In this document: positions 1 to 9,674 of the stretch, piece after piece
Position numbering within the stretch: the first letter of the stretch is position 1
Layout of the letters: each line of letters starts with the position of its first letter
Program-made: the position numbers and the translations under genes
NCBI RefSeq assembly: GCF_012928505.1
Contig: NZ_JABBJN010000028.1
Coordinates: 1 to 64,000, forward strand
DNA length: 64,000 bases
DNA from: Achromobacter sp. Bel
GTDB taxonomy: Bacteria; Pseudomonadota; Gammaproteobacteria; Burkholderiales; Burkholderiaceae_B
Direction of reading: 5' to 3'
Notes under the pieces: model-generated
Databases searched by the model: none
Seen by the model: the letters and a program-made list of their open reading frames with translations, nothing else
What the model was told of the DNA's origin: nothing

Positions 1-43
1 GGCGGCGCGACCGTCGCGTCATTTTCGACAACAGGATTTCCCC

Positions 44-1822
44 ATGCAGTCATTGCGCAGAAAATGGCAGTCCCTGCCGCGCGGCGTGGTGGTGTTGATC
101 ACGGCACTGGCCATCTACGTGCCGCTGTCCTTCATCATCGTCCAGAGCTTTCTCTCCGCGCCTTTCTTTGCCCCGTCCAAGGTCTTCAGCCTGGACGCGT
201 TCCGCTTCATCTTCGCGGACCCCGATTTCTACAAGGCGCTGAAAAGCGGCTTCATCCTGGCCTTCGGGCTGGCCATCATCGCCATCCCGCTGGGCGGCAT
301 GCTGGCTTTCCTGATGATCCGCACCGACCTGCCTGGCCGCCGCTGGATCGAGCCGATGATCCTGGTGCCGGTGTTCGTGTCGCCGATGGTGCTGGGCTTC
401 GGCTACGTCGTGGCCGCCGGCCCGGTGGGCTTCTTCTCGATCTGGGCGCAGAACATCCTGGGCTTCGTGCCCTGGAACGTCTATTCGCTGACCAGCATCG
501 TCATCATCGCCGGCCTGACGCATGTGCCGCACGCCTACCTGTACATCTCGTCGGCCCTGCGCAGCATGGGTTCCGACGTGGAAGAGGCCGCCCGCGTCAC
601 CGGCGCCTCGCCGCTGCGCGTGATGGTGTCGGTCAGCCTGCCGATGGTGCGCCCGGCCATGCTGTACGCCACCGTGTTGCTGTTCTTCCTGGGCCTGGAG
701 GTATTCGGCCTGGTGCTGGTGCTGGGCGACCCGGAAGGCAACCTGGTGCTGGCCACCTATCTGTACAAGCTGACGAACAAGCTGGGCATTCCGTCCTACC
801 ACCTGATGGCGGCCGTGGCCGTGATCCTGATCTGCATGACGATTCCGCTGGTCATGCTGCAGCGCCGACTGATGCGCACCGCGAACCGCTTCGTCACCGT
901 CAAGGGCAAGGCCTCGCGCGCCCGTCCGCTGCCGCTGGGCAAGTGGCGCTGGGTAGCGGGCGCCGTCGTGGCCTTCTGGCTGCTGGTCACCATCGTGGTG
1001 CCGCTGCTGGGCGTGCTGCTGCGGGCCTTCGTGTCCAACTGGGGCATGGGCGTGTCGCTGTTCGACGTGTTGTCGCTGGACGCCTTCCGCACCGTGTTCG
1101 CGCAGCCCAACCTGATGCGCGCCATCGTGAACTCGGTGGCCATCGGGGTGTTCGGCGGCGCGCTGGCGGTGATGTGCTACATGTTCGTGGGCCTGGCCAT
1201 GCACCGCAAGCCCGACAACATCACGCGCTTCATGGACTACAGCGTGCTGGTGCCGCGCGCCGTGCCGGGCCTGCTGGCCGGCCTGGCGTTCCTGTGGGTG
1301 TTCCTGTTCGTGCCGATGTGGCTGGACAACGCGCTGGACGTGGACGAGAACGGCTGGCTGTCCGCCCTGCCGTTCGCCGAATGGCTGCGCGAGAACTTCA
1401 TCGAATGGCTGCGCGCCATGCGCAGCACCATTTTCAGCGTCTGGCTAGCCTACACGGTGGTGTGGATGGCCTACGGCCTGCGCCTGATCTCATCGACCCT
1501 GCTGCAGGTGGGGCCAGAACTTGAAGAGGCCGCCCGCAGCGCCGGCGCGCGCCGAGGCCAGGTCACGCGCCACGTCACGGTGCCGTTGGCCAAGTACGGC
1601 CTGATCGGTTCATGGCTGCTGATGTTCCTGATCTTCGAGCGTGAATACTCCACGGGCGTGTATCTGCTGTCGCCCGGCACGGAGACCATCGGTTCCATGC
1701 TGGTGTCGCTGTGGGCCTCGGGCGCCATCGACATCGTGGCCGCGCTTTCCTTCATCAATATCGTTCTGGTCGTGATCGGCCTGGGCATCGCCCTGCGATT
1801 CGGAGTCAAACTTCATGATTGA
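44..1822 (+). CDS. Two-domain ABC importer permease, FbpB-like
   Basis: Inner-membrane permease of 592 residues, about twice the usual single-permease length. It is a fused pair of binding-protein-dependent transport domains, as in FbpB-type ferric iron permeases. Each half carries an EAA-type loop that contacts the ATPase: EEAARVTGASPLRV near residue 180 and EEAARSAGARRGQV near residue 493. Hydrophobic segments are spread through both halves. It overlaps the next gene, its ATPase, by 8 bp. No binding-protein gene is visible in bases 1-43, so it may lie just outside the window. The substrate (ferric iron or another small ligand) cannot be fixed from sequence. Confidence 0.85.
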   Translation: MQSLRRKWQSLPRGVVVLITALAIYVPLSFIIVQSFLSAPFFAPSKVFSLDAFRFIFADPDFYKALKSGFILAFGLAIIAIPLGGMLAFLMIRTDLPGRRWIEPMILVPVFVSPMVLGFGYVVAAGPVGFFSIWAQNILGFVPWNVYSLTSIVIIAGLTHVPHAYLYISSALRSMGSDVEEAARVTGASPLRVMVSVSLPMVRPAMLYATVLLFFLGLEVFGLVLVLGDPEGNLVLATYLYKLTNKLGIPSYHLMAAVAVILICMTIPLVMLQRRLMRTANRFVTVKGKASRARPLPLGKWRWVAGAVVAFWLLVTIVVPLLGVLLRAFVSNWGMGVSLFDVLSLDAFRTVFAQPNLMRAIVNSVAIGVFGGALAVMCYMFVGLAMHRKPDNITRFMDYSVLVPRAVPGLLAGLAFLWVFLFVPMWLDNALDVDENGWLSALPFAEWLRENFIEWLRAMRSTIFSVWLAYTVVWMAYGLRLISSTLLQVGPELEEAARSAGARRGQVTRHVTVPLAKYGLIGSWLLMFLIFEREYSTGVYLLSPGTETIGSMLVSLWASGAIDIVAALSFINIVLVVIGLGIALRFGVKLHD

Positions 1823-2903
1823 GCTTTCTGTAGAAGACCTGCACCTGGACTACGGCGACAACCCGGTGCTCAAGGGCGTGTCGATGCAACTGCGCCAGGG
1901 CGAAGTGGTGTCCCTGCTGGGGCCCTCGGGCAGCGGCAAGACGACCTTGCTACGCGCCGTGGCCGGCCTGGAAGGCCCCAAGCGCGGGCGCATCACCATC
2001 GGCGAGCGCATCGTCTACGACGGCGGCGCCCGCCAAGAGATTCCCGCCGAAGAGCGCAACCTGGGCCTGGTATTCCAGTCCTACGCGCTGTGGCCGCACA
2101 AGACCGTGTTCGAAAACGTGGCCTATCCGCTCAAGCTGCGCAAGGTGCCCTCGGCCGAGGTACGCGACCGCGTGCAGGCCGTGCTGGACCAACTGGGCCT
2201 GGGCAAGCTGGGCCAGCGCCATCCGCACGCGCTGTCCGGCGGCCAGCAGCAGCGCGTGGCCATCGGCCGCGCACTGGTGTACAGCCCGCCCGTCATCCTG
2301 CTGGACGAGCCGCTGTCCAACCTGGACGCCAAGCTGCGCGAAGAGGCCCGCGCCTTCCTGCGCGAACTGATCATCCGCCTGGGGCTGTCGGCCCTGATGG
2401 TGACCCATGACCAAAGCGAGGCCATGGCGATTTCCGATCGCATCCTGCTGCTGAACAACGGCAAGATCGAACAGCAGGGCACGCCGCAGGAAATGTACGG
2501 CTCGCCCTCCACGCTCTTCACCGCCGAATTCATGGGAAGCAACAACCGGCTGGAAGGCAAGGTCACGGAAGTGCGCGACGGCCAGGCCCGCATCGAGGGT
2601 CGCGGCTGGGCCCTCTGGGGCAAGGCCGGCGAAGGCGTGACCCAAGGCCAGGACGGCACAGCGGTGATCCGGGTGGAACAGGTGCGCCTGGCGGACGATC
2701 CGGACGGCAACCACCTGGACATGCCGCTCTTGACCAGCATGTACCTGGGCGACCGGTGGGAATACCTGTTCCGCACCCCGGACGCGGATCCCGCCAACAC
2801 GCTGGCCCTGCGCGCCTACGGCCCGGAAGGCCGCGAACCCGGCCCCTGCCGCTTGGCGCTGCCCGCCAGCAAGGTCTGGGTCTTCCCGCGCAAGACGGCG
2901 TGA
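1815..2903 (+). CDS. ABC importer ATP-binding protein, FbpC/PotA-like
   Basis: Cytoplasmic ATPase of 362 residues for the permease immediately upstream, translationally coupled by an 8-bp overlap. Walker A (GPSGSGKTT) is near residue 36, the signature LSGGQQQR near residue 139, Walker B (VILLDEP) near residue 159, and the switch His in MVTHDQSEA near residue 195. A C-terminal stretch of about 120 residues fits the TOBE regulatory domain of the FbpC/PotA/UgpC group. The TOBE domain argues for an oligopeptide-independent importer of iron, polyamine or phosphonate type. The substrate is not determined. Confidence 0.87.
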   Translation: MIELSVEDLHLDYGDNPVLKGVSMQLRQGEVVSLLGPSGSGKTTLLRAVAGLEGPKRGRITIGERIVYDGGARQEIPAEERNLGLVFQSYALWPHKTVFENVAYPLKLRKVPSAEVRDRVQAVLDQLGLGKLGQRHPHALSGGQQQRVAIGRALVYSPPVILLDEPLSNLDAKLREEARAFLRELIIRLGLSALMVTHDQSEAMAISDRILLLNNGKIEQQGTPQEMYGSPSTLFTAEFMGSNNRLEGKVTEVRDGQARIEGRGWALWGKAGEGVTQGQDGTAVIRVEQVRLADDPDGNHLDMPLLTSMYLGDRWEYLFRTPDADPANTLALRAYGPEGREPGPCRLALPASKVWVFPRKTA

Positions 2904-3044
2904 CCCCCCCCGGCCGCCTGCACGCGGGGGCCCGCCCCTGGCGCACGCGGCCGGACCCGTCCTGCACGCGGACGGCCCCCCGGCTTGCCGTCCAATAGCT
3001 GTTACAAGCCGTTGGCCCGCATGCCGGGCAAGGTGGACTCGACT

Positions 3045-3050
3045 TACAAT
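3045..3050 (+). promoter_or_regulatory. Candidate -10 element placing the tonB start at the mRNA 5' end
   Basis: TACAAT lies 6 bp before the GTG at 3057, so transcription would begin at or next to the start codon and give a leaderless mRNA. No good -35 was found at 16-18 bp, which lowers confidence. Confidence 0.3.
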
Positions 3051-3056
3051 GCGTCC

Positions 3057-3953
3057 GTGCAACGCCCTGACTCCCCCTCCCCGCTAAGCCGTTACCTGCG
3101 GTGGCTGGGCGCTCCCGCCCAGCACTACCTGCGGATCGGCATCGCGATATCGCTGTTGGTGCACGCCGGCGCGCTGGCGTGGCGCTTCGGCGCGCCCGCC
3201 TTTACCCGCCCCCCCGTGACCAGCCTGGAAGTCGTGCTGCTGAACGCCCGCAGCGAAACGCCGCCGGACACGCCCCGGGCCCAGGCGCAAAACCAGATGA
3301 GCGGCGGCGGCAACGCCGACCGCGGCATGACCACCACCCCGCTGCCCCAGACGGGCGCCTCCGCCGAAACGATCGTGCTGGAAGCCATGCGCCGCCGGCA
3401 AGTGCAGCTGGAAGCCGAACAGACCCGCCTGATGACCCAGCTGCGCTCGCCGGAGAAAGCCGGCGCCGAGCGGCAGGCCGTCAACCCCTGGCCGGACGGG
3501 ACCGACCTGGGGCAGGATTCCCAGGACCAGGCCAGCGTGATCCAGAACGCCCAGGTCGCCGCCCTGGCCGCCCGGGTGCAGCAATACAGCGCCGAGCCCC
3601 GCAAGCAGTTTGTGGCCCCGTCGGCCGAGGCCTCCCGCTACGCCGCGTATCTGGACGCCTGGCGCACCCGGATCGAGGCGGTCGGCACCCAGCACTACCC
3701 GGACGAGGCGCGCGGGCGCATCTACGGCTCGCTGCGCATTACGGTATCGGTCCGCAGCGACGGCAGCATCGCCAATGTCGAGATCGACCAGCCGTCGCCG
3801 CACGCCGTGCTGAACCAGGCGGCCCGCCGCATCGTCCAACTGGCCGCCCCCTTCCCCCCGTTCCCACCCGATATCGCCCGCGACACCGACGTGCTGGTCA
3901 TCACCCGCACCTGGCATTTCGTCAACGACACCCTGGAAACACAAGCCCCATGA
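3057..3953 (+). CDS. tonB: Energy transducer TonB family protein
   Basis: Spans the inner membrane and passes proton-motive energy to TonB-dependent outer-membrane receptors. From the chosen GTG start the protein has 298 residues. One N-terminal membrane segment (near residues 25-45) carries the SxxxH pattern (SLLVH) typical of TonB. A polar linker follows, then a C-terminal TonB domain of about 90 residues (RIYGSLRITVSVRSDGSI..., ending in the RTWHF strand). GTG 3057 was preferred to upstream codons because a -10-like TACAAT ends 6 bp before it and the upstream residues do not look like a TonB N-terminus. The stop overlaps the aroE start as ATGA. ExbB/ExbD are not nearby. Confidence 0.82.
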   Translation: MQRPDSPSPLSRYLRWLGAPAQHYLRIGIAISLLVHAGALAWRFGAPAFTRPPVTSLEVVLLNARSETPPDTPRAQAQNQMSGGGNADRGMTTTPLPQTGASAETIVLEAMRRRQVQLEAEQTRLMTQLRSPEKAGAERQAVNPWPDGTDLGQDSQDQASVIQNAQVAALAARVQQYSAEPRKQFVAPSAEASRYAAYLDAWRTRIEAVGTQHYPDEARGRIYGSLRITVSVRSDGSIANVEIDQPSPHAVLNQAARRIVQLAAPFPPFPPDIARDTDVLVITRTWHFVNDTLETQAP

Positions 3954-4813
3954 CCGAGGCGCCCCCTCTTGCCCGCTACGCCGTCATCGGCAATCCCATC
4001 GCGCACAGCCGCTCGCCCCAAATCCACGACCTGTTTGCCCGGCAGACGGGCAAGCCGCTGCGCTATGAGCGCCTGCTGGCACCGGTGGACGGCTTTGCCG
4101 AAGCTGCCGCCGCATTCGTGGCCGAAGGCGGGCTGGGCCTGAATGTCACCGTGCCCTTCAAGCTGGACGCCTACGCGCTGGCCGCGGGCCGCTTGTCCTC
4201 CCGCGCCCGGCTGGCCGGCGCGGTCAACACCCTGTCCTGGCGTGAGGGCGCCTGGCACGGCTGCAACACGGACGGCGTGGGCCTGGTATCCGACCTGCTG
4301 CGCCTGGGCGTGCGCCTGAACGGCGCGTCGGTGCTGCTGGTGGGCGCGGGCGGCGCCGCCCGCGGCGTGCTGCAGCCCCTGGCAGAAGCCGGCTGCGCCC
4401 GCCTGCACATCGTCAACCGCACGGCCGCCAAGGCGCTGGAACTGGCCGACGCCTGGCGCAGTTCCGGGGTGTCGCCGCAGACCCGGGTCACCGCTGGCGG
4501 GCTGGCCGACACCGCCTTGCCGGGCGGCTGGAACCTGGTCGTCAACGCCACCGCGAGCGGCCTGCAGGATGCCGCGCCCGACTTGCCGGCCGGCCTGTAC
4601 GCCGACGGCGCGGCGGGCTACGACATGATGTACGGCGCCCAACCGACCGCCTTCATGAAACAGGCACGGGCCGACGGCGCCGCGCTGACGGCCGACGGCC
4701 TGGGCATGCTGGTGGGCCAGGCCGCCGAGAGTTTCTTCATCTGGCATGGCGTGCGCCCCGACCCGGCCCCCGTGCTGGCGGCGCTGCGCGAGGCGCTCAT
4801 GGCGGGACACTGA
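3950..4813 (+). CDS. aroE: Shikimate dehydrogenase (NADP+)
   Basis: Reduces 3-dehydroshikimate to shikimate with NADPH in aromatic amino acid synthesis. The 287-residue protein has normal family length. The shikimate-binding SRSPQIH motif is near residue 17, the catalytic Lys is in NVTVPFK, and the Asp partner is in NTDG. The dinucleotide-binding loop is VGAGGAARG. The ATG overlaps the tonB stop codon (ATGA) and mtgA begins 5 bp after the stop, so the three genes are very probably one transcript. Long open frames on the opposite strand have no recognisable domains. Confidence 0.95.
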   Translation: MTEAPPLARYAVIGNPIAHSRSPQIHDLFARQTGKPLRYERLLAPVDGFAEAAAAFVAEGGLGLNVTVPFKLDAYALAAGRLSSRARLAGAVNTLSWREGAWHGCNTDGVGLVSDLLRLGVRLNGASVLLVGAGGAARGVLQPLAEAGCARLHIVNRTAAKALELADAWRSSGVSPQTRVTAGGLADTALPGGWNLVVNATASGLQDAAPDLPAGLYADGAAGYDMMYGAQPTAFMKQARADGAALTADGLGMLVGQAAESFFIWHGVRPDPAPVLAALREALMAGH

Positions 4814-4818
4814 GCAGC

Positions 4819-5541
4819 ATGGCGACGCGCAAGGGCCGATCGTGGTTCCGGATCACAACCGGCGTCCTGATGGCGCTGGTGTGCCTGATCCTGCTGTACC
4901 AATTCTGGCTCTTCGCCCAAGTGGTCTGGTACAACTACCGCGACCCCGGCAGCAGCGCGATCATGCGCGAAGAGCTGTCCCGCCTGCGCGAAGGCAACCC
5001 GGATTTCAAGCTGCAATACGAATGGGTGCCCTACGACAAGATCAACCGCAACCTCAAGCGCGCGGTGGTGGCCTCGGAGGACTCCAACTTCACCGGGCAC
5101 GACGGCATCGAATGGGACGCCATCCGCAAAGCCTGGGAGTACAACCAGCGCCAGGAAGAGGCGGGCCGCAGCAAGATGCGCGGGGGCTCCACCATCACCC
5201 AGCAGTTGGCCAAGAACCTGTTCCTGTCCAGTTCGCGCAGCTATATCCGCAAGGGCCAGGAACTGGTCCTGACCTATATGATCGAACACGTCATGACCAA
5301 GGAACGGATTCTGGAACTGTATCTGAACGTGGCCGAATGGGGCGTGGGCGTGTTCGGGGCGCAGGCGGCCTCCAAGCACTACTTCAACACCACGGCGGCC
5401 AACCTGGGCGCCAGCCAGGCCGCCCGGCTGGCCGCCATGCTGCCCAACCCCCGCTTCTATGACAGCCGCCGCAATTCCAACTACCTGAACTCCCGCGTGG
5501 GCGTCCTGACGCGGCGGATGCAGATGGTCGACATCCCCTGA
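4819..5541 (+). CDS. mtgA: Monofunctional peptidoglycan glycosyltransferase
   Basis: Polymerises lipid II into glycan strands at the outer face of the inner membrane. The 240-residue protein begins with one membrane anchor (TGVLMALVCLILLYQFWLF). The GT51 motifs follow in order: the catalytic Glu in ASEDSNF, then RGGSTITQQLAKNLFL, then the second acidic motif in KERILELYLNVAEWG. There is no transpeptidase domain, which separates MtgA from class A penicillin-binding proteins. It is co-directional with aroE, 5 bp away. Confidence 0.94.
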   Translation: MATRKGRSWFRITTGVLMALVCLILLYQFWLFAQVVWYNYRDPGSSAIMREELSRLREGNPDFKLQYEWVPYDKINRNLKRAVVASEDSNFTGHDGIEWDAIRKAWEYNQRQEEAGRSKMRGGSTITQQLAKNLFLSSSRSYIRKGQELVLTYMIEHVMTKERILELYLNVAEWGVGVFGAQAASKHYFNTTAANLGASQAARLAAMLPNPRFYDSRRNSNYLNSRVGVLTRRMQMVDIP

Positions 5542-5632
5542 TACCCGAAAGCCCGCCGTTGCGCCCGGCATTCCCCACCCTTAGCGGCGGGATTTGTTAA
5601 GCTTTCACGTTTACGCGCTCCCTATCCTTTTC

Positions 5633-6811
5633 ATGCGTACCGCACGTCGCTACCTGGCCCGCGAGATCTATCGCTCTTGCGCAGTGGTCCTTATGGCCCT
5701 GCTAGGCCTTTTCACGTTCTTCGCGCTGGTGGACGACCTGGACAACGTGGGCGACAAGTTCTCCATGATGGCCCTGCTCTACATGCAGGCGCTGGCCATT
5801 CCCACCCGCTTGTACGACCTGCTGCCCATCGGGCTGCTGATCGGCGCGATCCTGGCGCTGGCCGGCCTTGCGCAGCGCAATGAGCTCGTCATCCTGCGCG
5901 TCTCGGGCGTCAGCGGCATGCGGCTGCTGCGCATGCTGTGGGTCGTCACCATCCCCCTGATGATCGGCGCGGCCCTGCTGTCCGAATACGTCACCCCATG
6001 GGCCGAGATCAAGAGCGGCGAAGCCAACCTGCTGTTCCGCGGCAAGGCCGGCGGCGACCGTTTGAAGAGCGGTTACTGGTTCAAGGAACCCACGGCCAAC
6101 GGCGGCACCCGCATCATCAACATCGGCGAACTCAAGGGCGACGGCCAGGTGGCCAACATCACCCTGTACGAATTCAAGAAAGACCTGACGCTTTCCGTCT
6201 TGTCCACGGCGCCCACCGGCCTGTTCGCCCACGGCGACCTGGTGTTGAAGGACGTGGCCGAAACCCGGCTGGACAATGACGCCTCCGAAGCGCTGGCCAA
6301 CGCCCGCCCGCCCAAGAACCCGCCTGCCAACGTGGTGAAGGTGCCCGAACGCACGGTCGACACGACGCTCAGCCCCGAACGCCTGCTGGCCCGCGTGCTG
6401 ACCCCTGAACGCATGTCCATCGTCACCTTGCTGGACTATGTGGAGTATTTGCGCGACAACCAGCTGCAATATGGTCGACAGGTGGTCGCCCTGTGGCGCA
6501 AACTGGCCTATCCGTTCACGTTGCTGGTGATGATCACGATTGCCGCGCCGATCGGCCTGATGCAGACCCGCCGCGGCGGCGTCGGCGCCAAGGTCTTCAT
6601 CGGCATCCTGCTGGGCGTGGGCTTCTTCATGCTGAACCAGCTGGCGTTGAACGTAGGCATGCTGGGCAAGTGGCCGCCCTGGCTGACCGCCCTGGGCCCG
6701 AACATCGGGGCCATGGCGCTGGCGCTGGGCGCCATGAGCTACATGGAATACCGCCACACCTTTACCCGGTTCGTCCAACAACGCTGGCCTTGGAGCAAAA
6801 GTCCCGCATGA
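5633..6811 (+). CDS. lptG: LPS export permease LptG
   Basis: Inner-membrane component of the Lpt machine that extracts lipopolysaccharide and sends it to the outer membrane. It has 392 residues from the ATG at 5633. An upstream in-frame start at 5594 would add a tail unlike the family, whereas [15 protein letters not shown] is a typical start. Two N-terminal helices around residues 15-35 and 60-80, a large periplasmic jellyroll region (about residues 130-270) and three C-terminal helices match the YjgP/YjgQ fold. The stop overlaps apaH (ATGA). The usual partner lptF is not adjacent. LptG is chosen over LptF from overall similarity. Confidence 0.85.
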   Translation: MRTARRYLAREIYRSCAVVLMALLGLFTFFALVDDLDNVGDKFSMMALLYMQALAIPTRLYDLLPIGLLIGAILALAGLAQRNELVILRVSGVSGMRLLRMLWVVTIPLMIGAALLSEYVTPWAEIKSGEANLLFRGKAGGDRLKSGYWFKEPTANGGTRIINIGELKGDGQVANITLYEFKKDLTLSVLSTAPTGLFAHGDLVLKDVAETRLDNDASEALANARPPKNPPANVVKVPERTVDTTLSPERLLARVLTPERMSIVTLLDYVEYLRDNQLQYGRQVVALWRKLAYPFTLLVMITIAAPIGLMQTRRGGVGAKVFIGILLGVGFFMLNQLALNVGMLGKWPPWLTALGPNIGAMALALGAMSYMEYRHTFTRFVQQRWPWSKSPA

Positions 6812-7641
6812 ACGGCAGTATCTGGATGATCGGCGACGTGCAGGGGTGCTGCTCGCCGCTGGATCGCTTGCTGTCCCACCCCGATCTGGTCGGCGACCCG
6901 CAGTCGCGCTTCTGGTTCGCCGGGGACCTGGTCAACCGCGGCCCGCAGTCGCTGGAGACCCTGCGTCGCATCATCGACCTGGGCGACCGCGCGACGTCGG
7001 TGCTGGGCAATCATGACCTGCACCTGCTGGCCGCCGCGGCCGGGGTGCGCAAGCCGTCGAAATCGGACACGCTCGAAGACATCCTTCGCGCGCCGGACGC
7101 GGCTGACCTGATCAACTGGCTGCGGTTCCGTCCGCTGGCCCATTTCGAGCAAGGCCACCTGCTGGTACACGCGGGCACGCTGGCAAAATGGGACGTCGCC
7201 AAAACGCTGTCCCTGGCCGCCGAGGTGCAAGACGCGCTGCGCGGCCCGAACTGGCAAAAGGCGCTGCAAAAGATGTACGGCAACGAGCCGGCCACGTGGA
7301 AGGAAGACCACAAGGGCGGCAAGCGGATGCGGGTGATCATCAATGCGCTGACGCGGATCCGCCTGTGCACGCCGAACGGCCACATGGAATTCGCAACCAA
7401 GGTCGCCCCGGGCGCCTGGCCCCCGGGCCTGGTGCCATGGTTCGACGTCCCGAACCGGGCCACCCGGGACATCACGACGGTTTTCGGGCACTGGTCGACG
7501 CTGGGGTTATTGCAGCGGCCGGACGTGATCTGCCTGGACACCGGATGCGTGTGGGGGGGAGCGTTGACGGCGTTACGGTTGCAGGATCGGAAACTGGTGC
7601 AGGTGAAGTGTTCGCAGTTTCAGAATCCGTTGTCTGAGTGA
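6808..7641 (+). CDS. apaH: Symmetrical diadenosine tetraphosphatase ApaH
   Basis: Splits Ap4A into two ADP and limits alarmone build-up and RNA Np4 caps. The 277-residue protein carries the metallophosphatase signatures in order: GDVQGC near residue 8, [12 protein letters not shown] near 37 and [10 protein letters not shown] near 67, plus C-terminal FGHWS. It starts inside the lptG stop (ATGA overlap), so it is co-translated with lptG. After its stop the sequence becomes non-coding and enters the composite repeat element. Confidence 0.94.
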   Translation: MNGSIWMIGDVQGCCSPLDRLLSHPDLVGDPQSRFWFAGDLVNRGPQSLETLRRIIDLGDRATSVLGNHDLHLLAAAAGVRKPSKSDTLEDILRAPDAADLINWLRFRPLAHFEQGHLLVHAGTLAKWDVAKTLSLAAEVQDALRGPNWQKALQKMYGNEPATWKEDHKGGKRMRVIINALTRIRLCTPNGHMEFATKVAPGAWPPGLVPWFDVPNRATRDITTVFGHWSTLGLLQRPDVICLDTGCVWGGALTALRLQDRKLVQVKCSQFQNPLSE

Positions 7642-7662
7642 TTGGGATTCTGCTGTTTTAGT

Positions 7663-7688
7663 GGCTCGTTTTTCTGGCTCGTTTTTCT
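7663..7688. repeat. Tandem 13-bp duplication at the edge of composite element A
   Basis: GGCTCGTTTTTCT occurs twice head to tail, at 7663-7675 and 7676-7688, directly before the left edge of composite element A. Composite element C has a comparable 20-bp tandem duplication at its left edge. Confidence 0.85.
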
Positions 7689-7702
7689 GGCGAGTCTTGG
7701 CG

Positions 7703-8207
7703 CTTCGTAGGTCGCCCATCGTCGCTGTCGCCCTGACGGCGCGCGCCCATGATTGCGGCCCGGAGCCTTCGCTCCGGACTGCCCCGTTGCCATCCTCGTC
7801 CGCCTTCGGCTCCCTTCGGATTCCCTCGGGCGCATCAAGGTTGCGCGCCGTCAGGGCGACACCGCCGACGGGCTACCGCCGTCTGGGGCTGGGGCGCTGC
7901 TAGATCCTCGATTAGTGACGAGTGCTGCGTTGCCCGCCGAGTTGCAGCCGCGCAGGCGGCTGCAATCGGCATACGTGATGTGGGGCGTCGGGGGTGTGGT
8001 CGCTTGCGCGCTTGCAGGGAGTTGTTGTCTACGCACTCCACCCATCCTACGACGCCAACACCCCGACGCAAGACAACGCGTAAGCTCCCAAAGGCCGCCC
8101 GCGCGGCCGGCCGGGAGCGGGCACCGCAAGATCTTCCTATCCCTCACCTCCGGAGAGCAGAACCTAAAAAACTCGACTTTCCCCGGCGACAGGCGTCTTA
8201 AGAACCC
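7703..8207. repeat. Composite intergenic element, copy A (right half reduced)
   Basis: This element fills most of the 593-bp gap between the convergent apaH and ABC ATPase genes, which holds no credible gene. Modules in order: left edge CTTCGTAGGTCGCCC; long hairpin A (7714-7873); a perfect 10-bp-stem hairpin TTGCAGCCGC/GCGGCTGCAA (7942-7965); a conserved GC-rich module (about 8066-8131) with GCTCCC/GGGAGC outer arms and GGCCGC/GCGGCC inner arms; right edge GGCGTCTTAAGAACCC (8192-8207). Copies B and C carry the same modules in the same order plus a second long hairpin next to the right edge. Copy A lacks that hairpin, so it looks like a deletion derivative. Confidence 0.8.
7714..7873 (+). repeat. 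Long-stem capped hairpin A
   Basis: The outer arms are perfect complements: GTCGCCCTGACGGCGCGC at 7727-7744 pairs with 7843-7860, and one further T-A pair extends them. At the base GCCCATC (7714-7720) faces GACGGGC (7867-7873). The 98-nt cap holds the CCGGAGC-CTTC-GCTCCGG hairpin and ends with the conserved block TTCCCTCGGGCGCATCAAGG. The cap is shared with the other four hairpins, but the arm sequence is unique to this copy. Confidence 0.85.
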
Positions 8208-8234
8208 TCAGCCGCCCGCAAAAAAGACCACCCC

Positions 8235-8960
8235 TTAATGCCGAATCTCGGCCAAGAACTTCTGCGCTCGCACCGTCGCCGGTCGACTGAAGAACCCCTC
8301 CGGGGTCCCCGTCTCCACAATCCTCCCGGCATCCATGAACCACACCCGATCCGCGACTTCTCTCGCGAATCCCATTTCGTGGGTCACGCACACCATCGTC
8401 ATGCCGTCTTTCGCCAAGCCCTTCATCACCTGAAGCACCTCGCCCACCATCTCCGGGTCCAGCGCGCTGGTCGGCTCGTCGAACAGCATCACTGGCGGGT
8501 TCATCGCCAGGGCGCGCGCGATGGCCACGCGTTGCTGCTGGCCGCCTGACAGCTGGGCAGGATAGGCGTCCGCCTTGTGCGCCAGGCCGACGCGTTCCAG
8601 CAATTGCAGCGCGCGGTCGCGGGCTTCGGGGCGGCGGGCGCGCTTGAGTTGCAGCGGGGCGAGCATCAGGTTTTCCAGCACCGACAGGTGCGGGAACAGG
8701 TTGAACTGCTGGAATACGAAACCGATGTGGCTGCGCAATTGGTCCAGGTGGACCTTGGGGCCGTAGATGTCCTGCCCGTTCACCTCGATGACGCCCTTCT
8801 GGATCGGCTCCAGCCGGTTCACGGTGCGGATCAGGGTGGACTTGCCGGAGCCGGACGGGCCGCACACCACCACGACCTCGCCTTGCGTCACTTGCTCGGT
8901 CACATCGGCCAGCGCCTGGTAATCGCCGTACCACTTCTGCACTTGGGAAAATCGAATCAT
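8235..8960 (-). CDS. Polar amino acid ABC importer ATP-binding protein
   Basis: Energises the importer encoded just upstream on the same strand. It has 241 residues, the usual GlnQ/HisP length. Walker A (GPSGSGKST) is near residue 33, the signature LSGGQQQR near 140 and Walker B ([12 protein letters not shown]) near 160, followed by the [13 protein letters not shown] switch region typical of polar amino acid ATPases. It overlaps the permease gene by 4 bp and is the last gene of a six-gene leftward operon starting at 13186. Confidence 0.92.
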   Translation of the reverse strand: MIRFSQVQKWYGDYQALADVTEQVTQGEVVVVCGPSGSGKSTLIRTVNRLEPIQKGVIEVNGQDIYGPKVHLDQLRSHIGFVFQQFNLFPHLSVLENLMLAPLQLKRARRPEARDRALQLLERVGLAHKADAYPAQLSGGQQQRVAIARALAMNPPVMLFDEPTSALDPEMVGEVLQVMKGLAKDGMTMVCVTHEMGFAREVADRVWFMDAGRIVETGTPEGFFSRPATVRAQKFLAEIRH

Positions 8961-9673
8961 GTCGGCACCACTTTAGGGGCAGCCGTGAGCCCGGCGCGCC
9001 GTCTGCCGATACGTCGTTCGGTCAGGTGCACCAATGAACTCAGGCCAAAATTCAGGATGAAATAGGTCATCGCCAGCAACCCGAACACTTCGAACGGCTT
9101 GGTCAGCAGCACGCTGTTGATCTGGTTCGCGGCGTAGGTCAGTTCCTGCACGCTGATCACATAGGCCAGTGATGTTTCCTTCACCGTCGACACGAATTGG
9201 CTCAGCATGCTGGGCAGCATGTTGTAGAGCGCCTGCGGCAGGATCACGCGCCGCATCGTCTGCATATAGGACAGCCCCAACGCGCGGCTGGCTTCCTGCT
9301 GGCCGGAAGGCAGCGCCTGAATGCCGGCGCGGATGATCTCGGCCAGATAGGCGCTTTCGTAGCAGACCAGCGCCACCACCATCGTCGTGGTGCCCGCGAC
9401 GGGCCGGCCGATGATGAGCGGCACGAAGAAATACGCCCAGAAGATGAACATCAGTAGCGGCAGGCCGCGCACCAGATAGACCACGGCCGAGGACGGCCAG
9501 TAGAAGATGCGGTAGGGGCTGATGCGGCCCAGCGCCAGCAGCACGCCGCAGGGCAGCGCCAGGGCCAGGCTGATCGCGGCCAGGCCCAAGGTGGCGACCA
9601 GGCCGCCCACCGGTCCGTGCGGGTACTGCCCGATCAGCAGTAGCAGCCAGTTGTCTTTCAGTATGTCCCACAT
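8957..9673 (-). CDS. Amino acid ABC importer permease (HisM/GlnP family)
   Basis: Inner-membrane permease of 238 residues with several hydrophobic helices. The EAA-like loop [26 protein letters not shown] contacts the ATPase. It follows the second permease by one base, so the two form a heterodimeric channel as is normal in this family. It lies between the ATPase and the second permease of one operon. The substrate is discussed under the binding protein. Confidence 0.9.
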   Translation of the reverse strand: MWDILKDNWLLLLIGQYPHGPVGGLVATLGLAAISLALALPCGVLLALGRISPYRIFYWPSSAVVYLVRGLPLLMFIFWAYFFVPLIIGRPVAGTTTMVVALVCYESAYLAEIIRAGIQALPSGQQEASRALGLSYMQTMRRVILPQALYNMLPSMLSQFVSTVKETSLAYVISVQELTYAANQINSVLLTKPFEVFGLLAMTYFILNFGLSSLVHLTERRIGRRRAGLTAAPKVVPT

Positions 9674-9674
9674 G

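Noticed and set aside
7642-8234. tRNA or small structured RNA gene of known class in the apaH gap
   Set aside because: No acceptor/T-arm pattern (no GGTTCRANNC with a matching CCA-side stem). The structure present is that of the repeat family.
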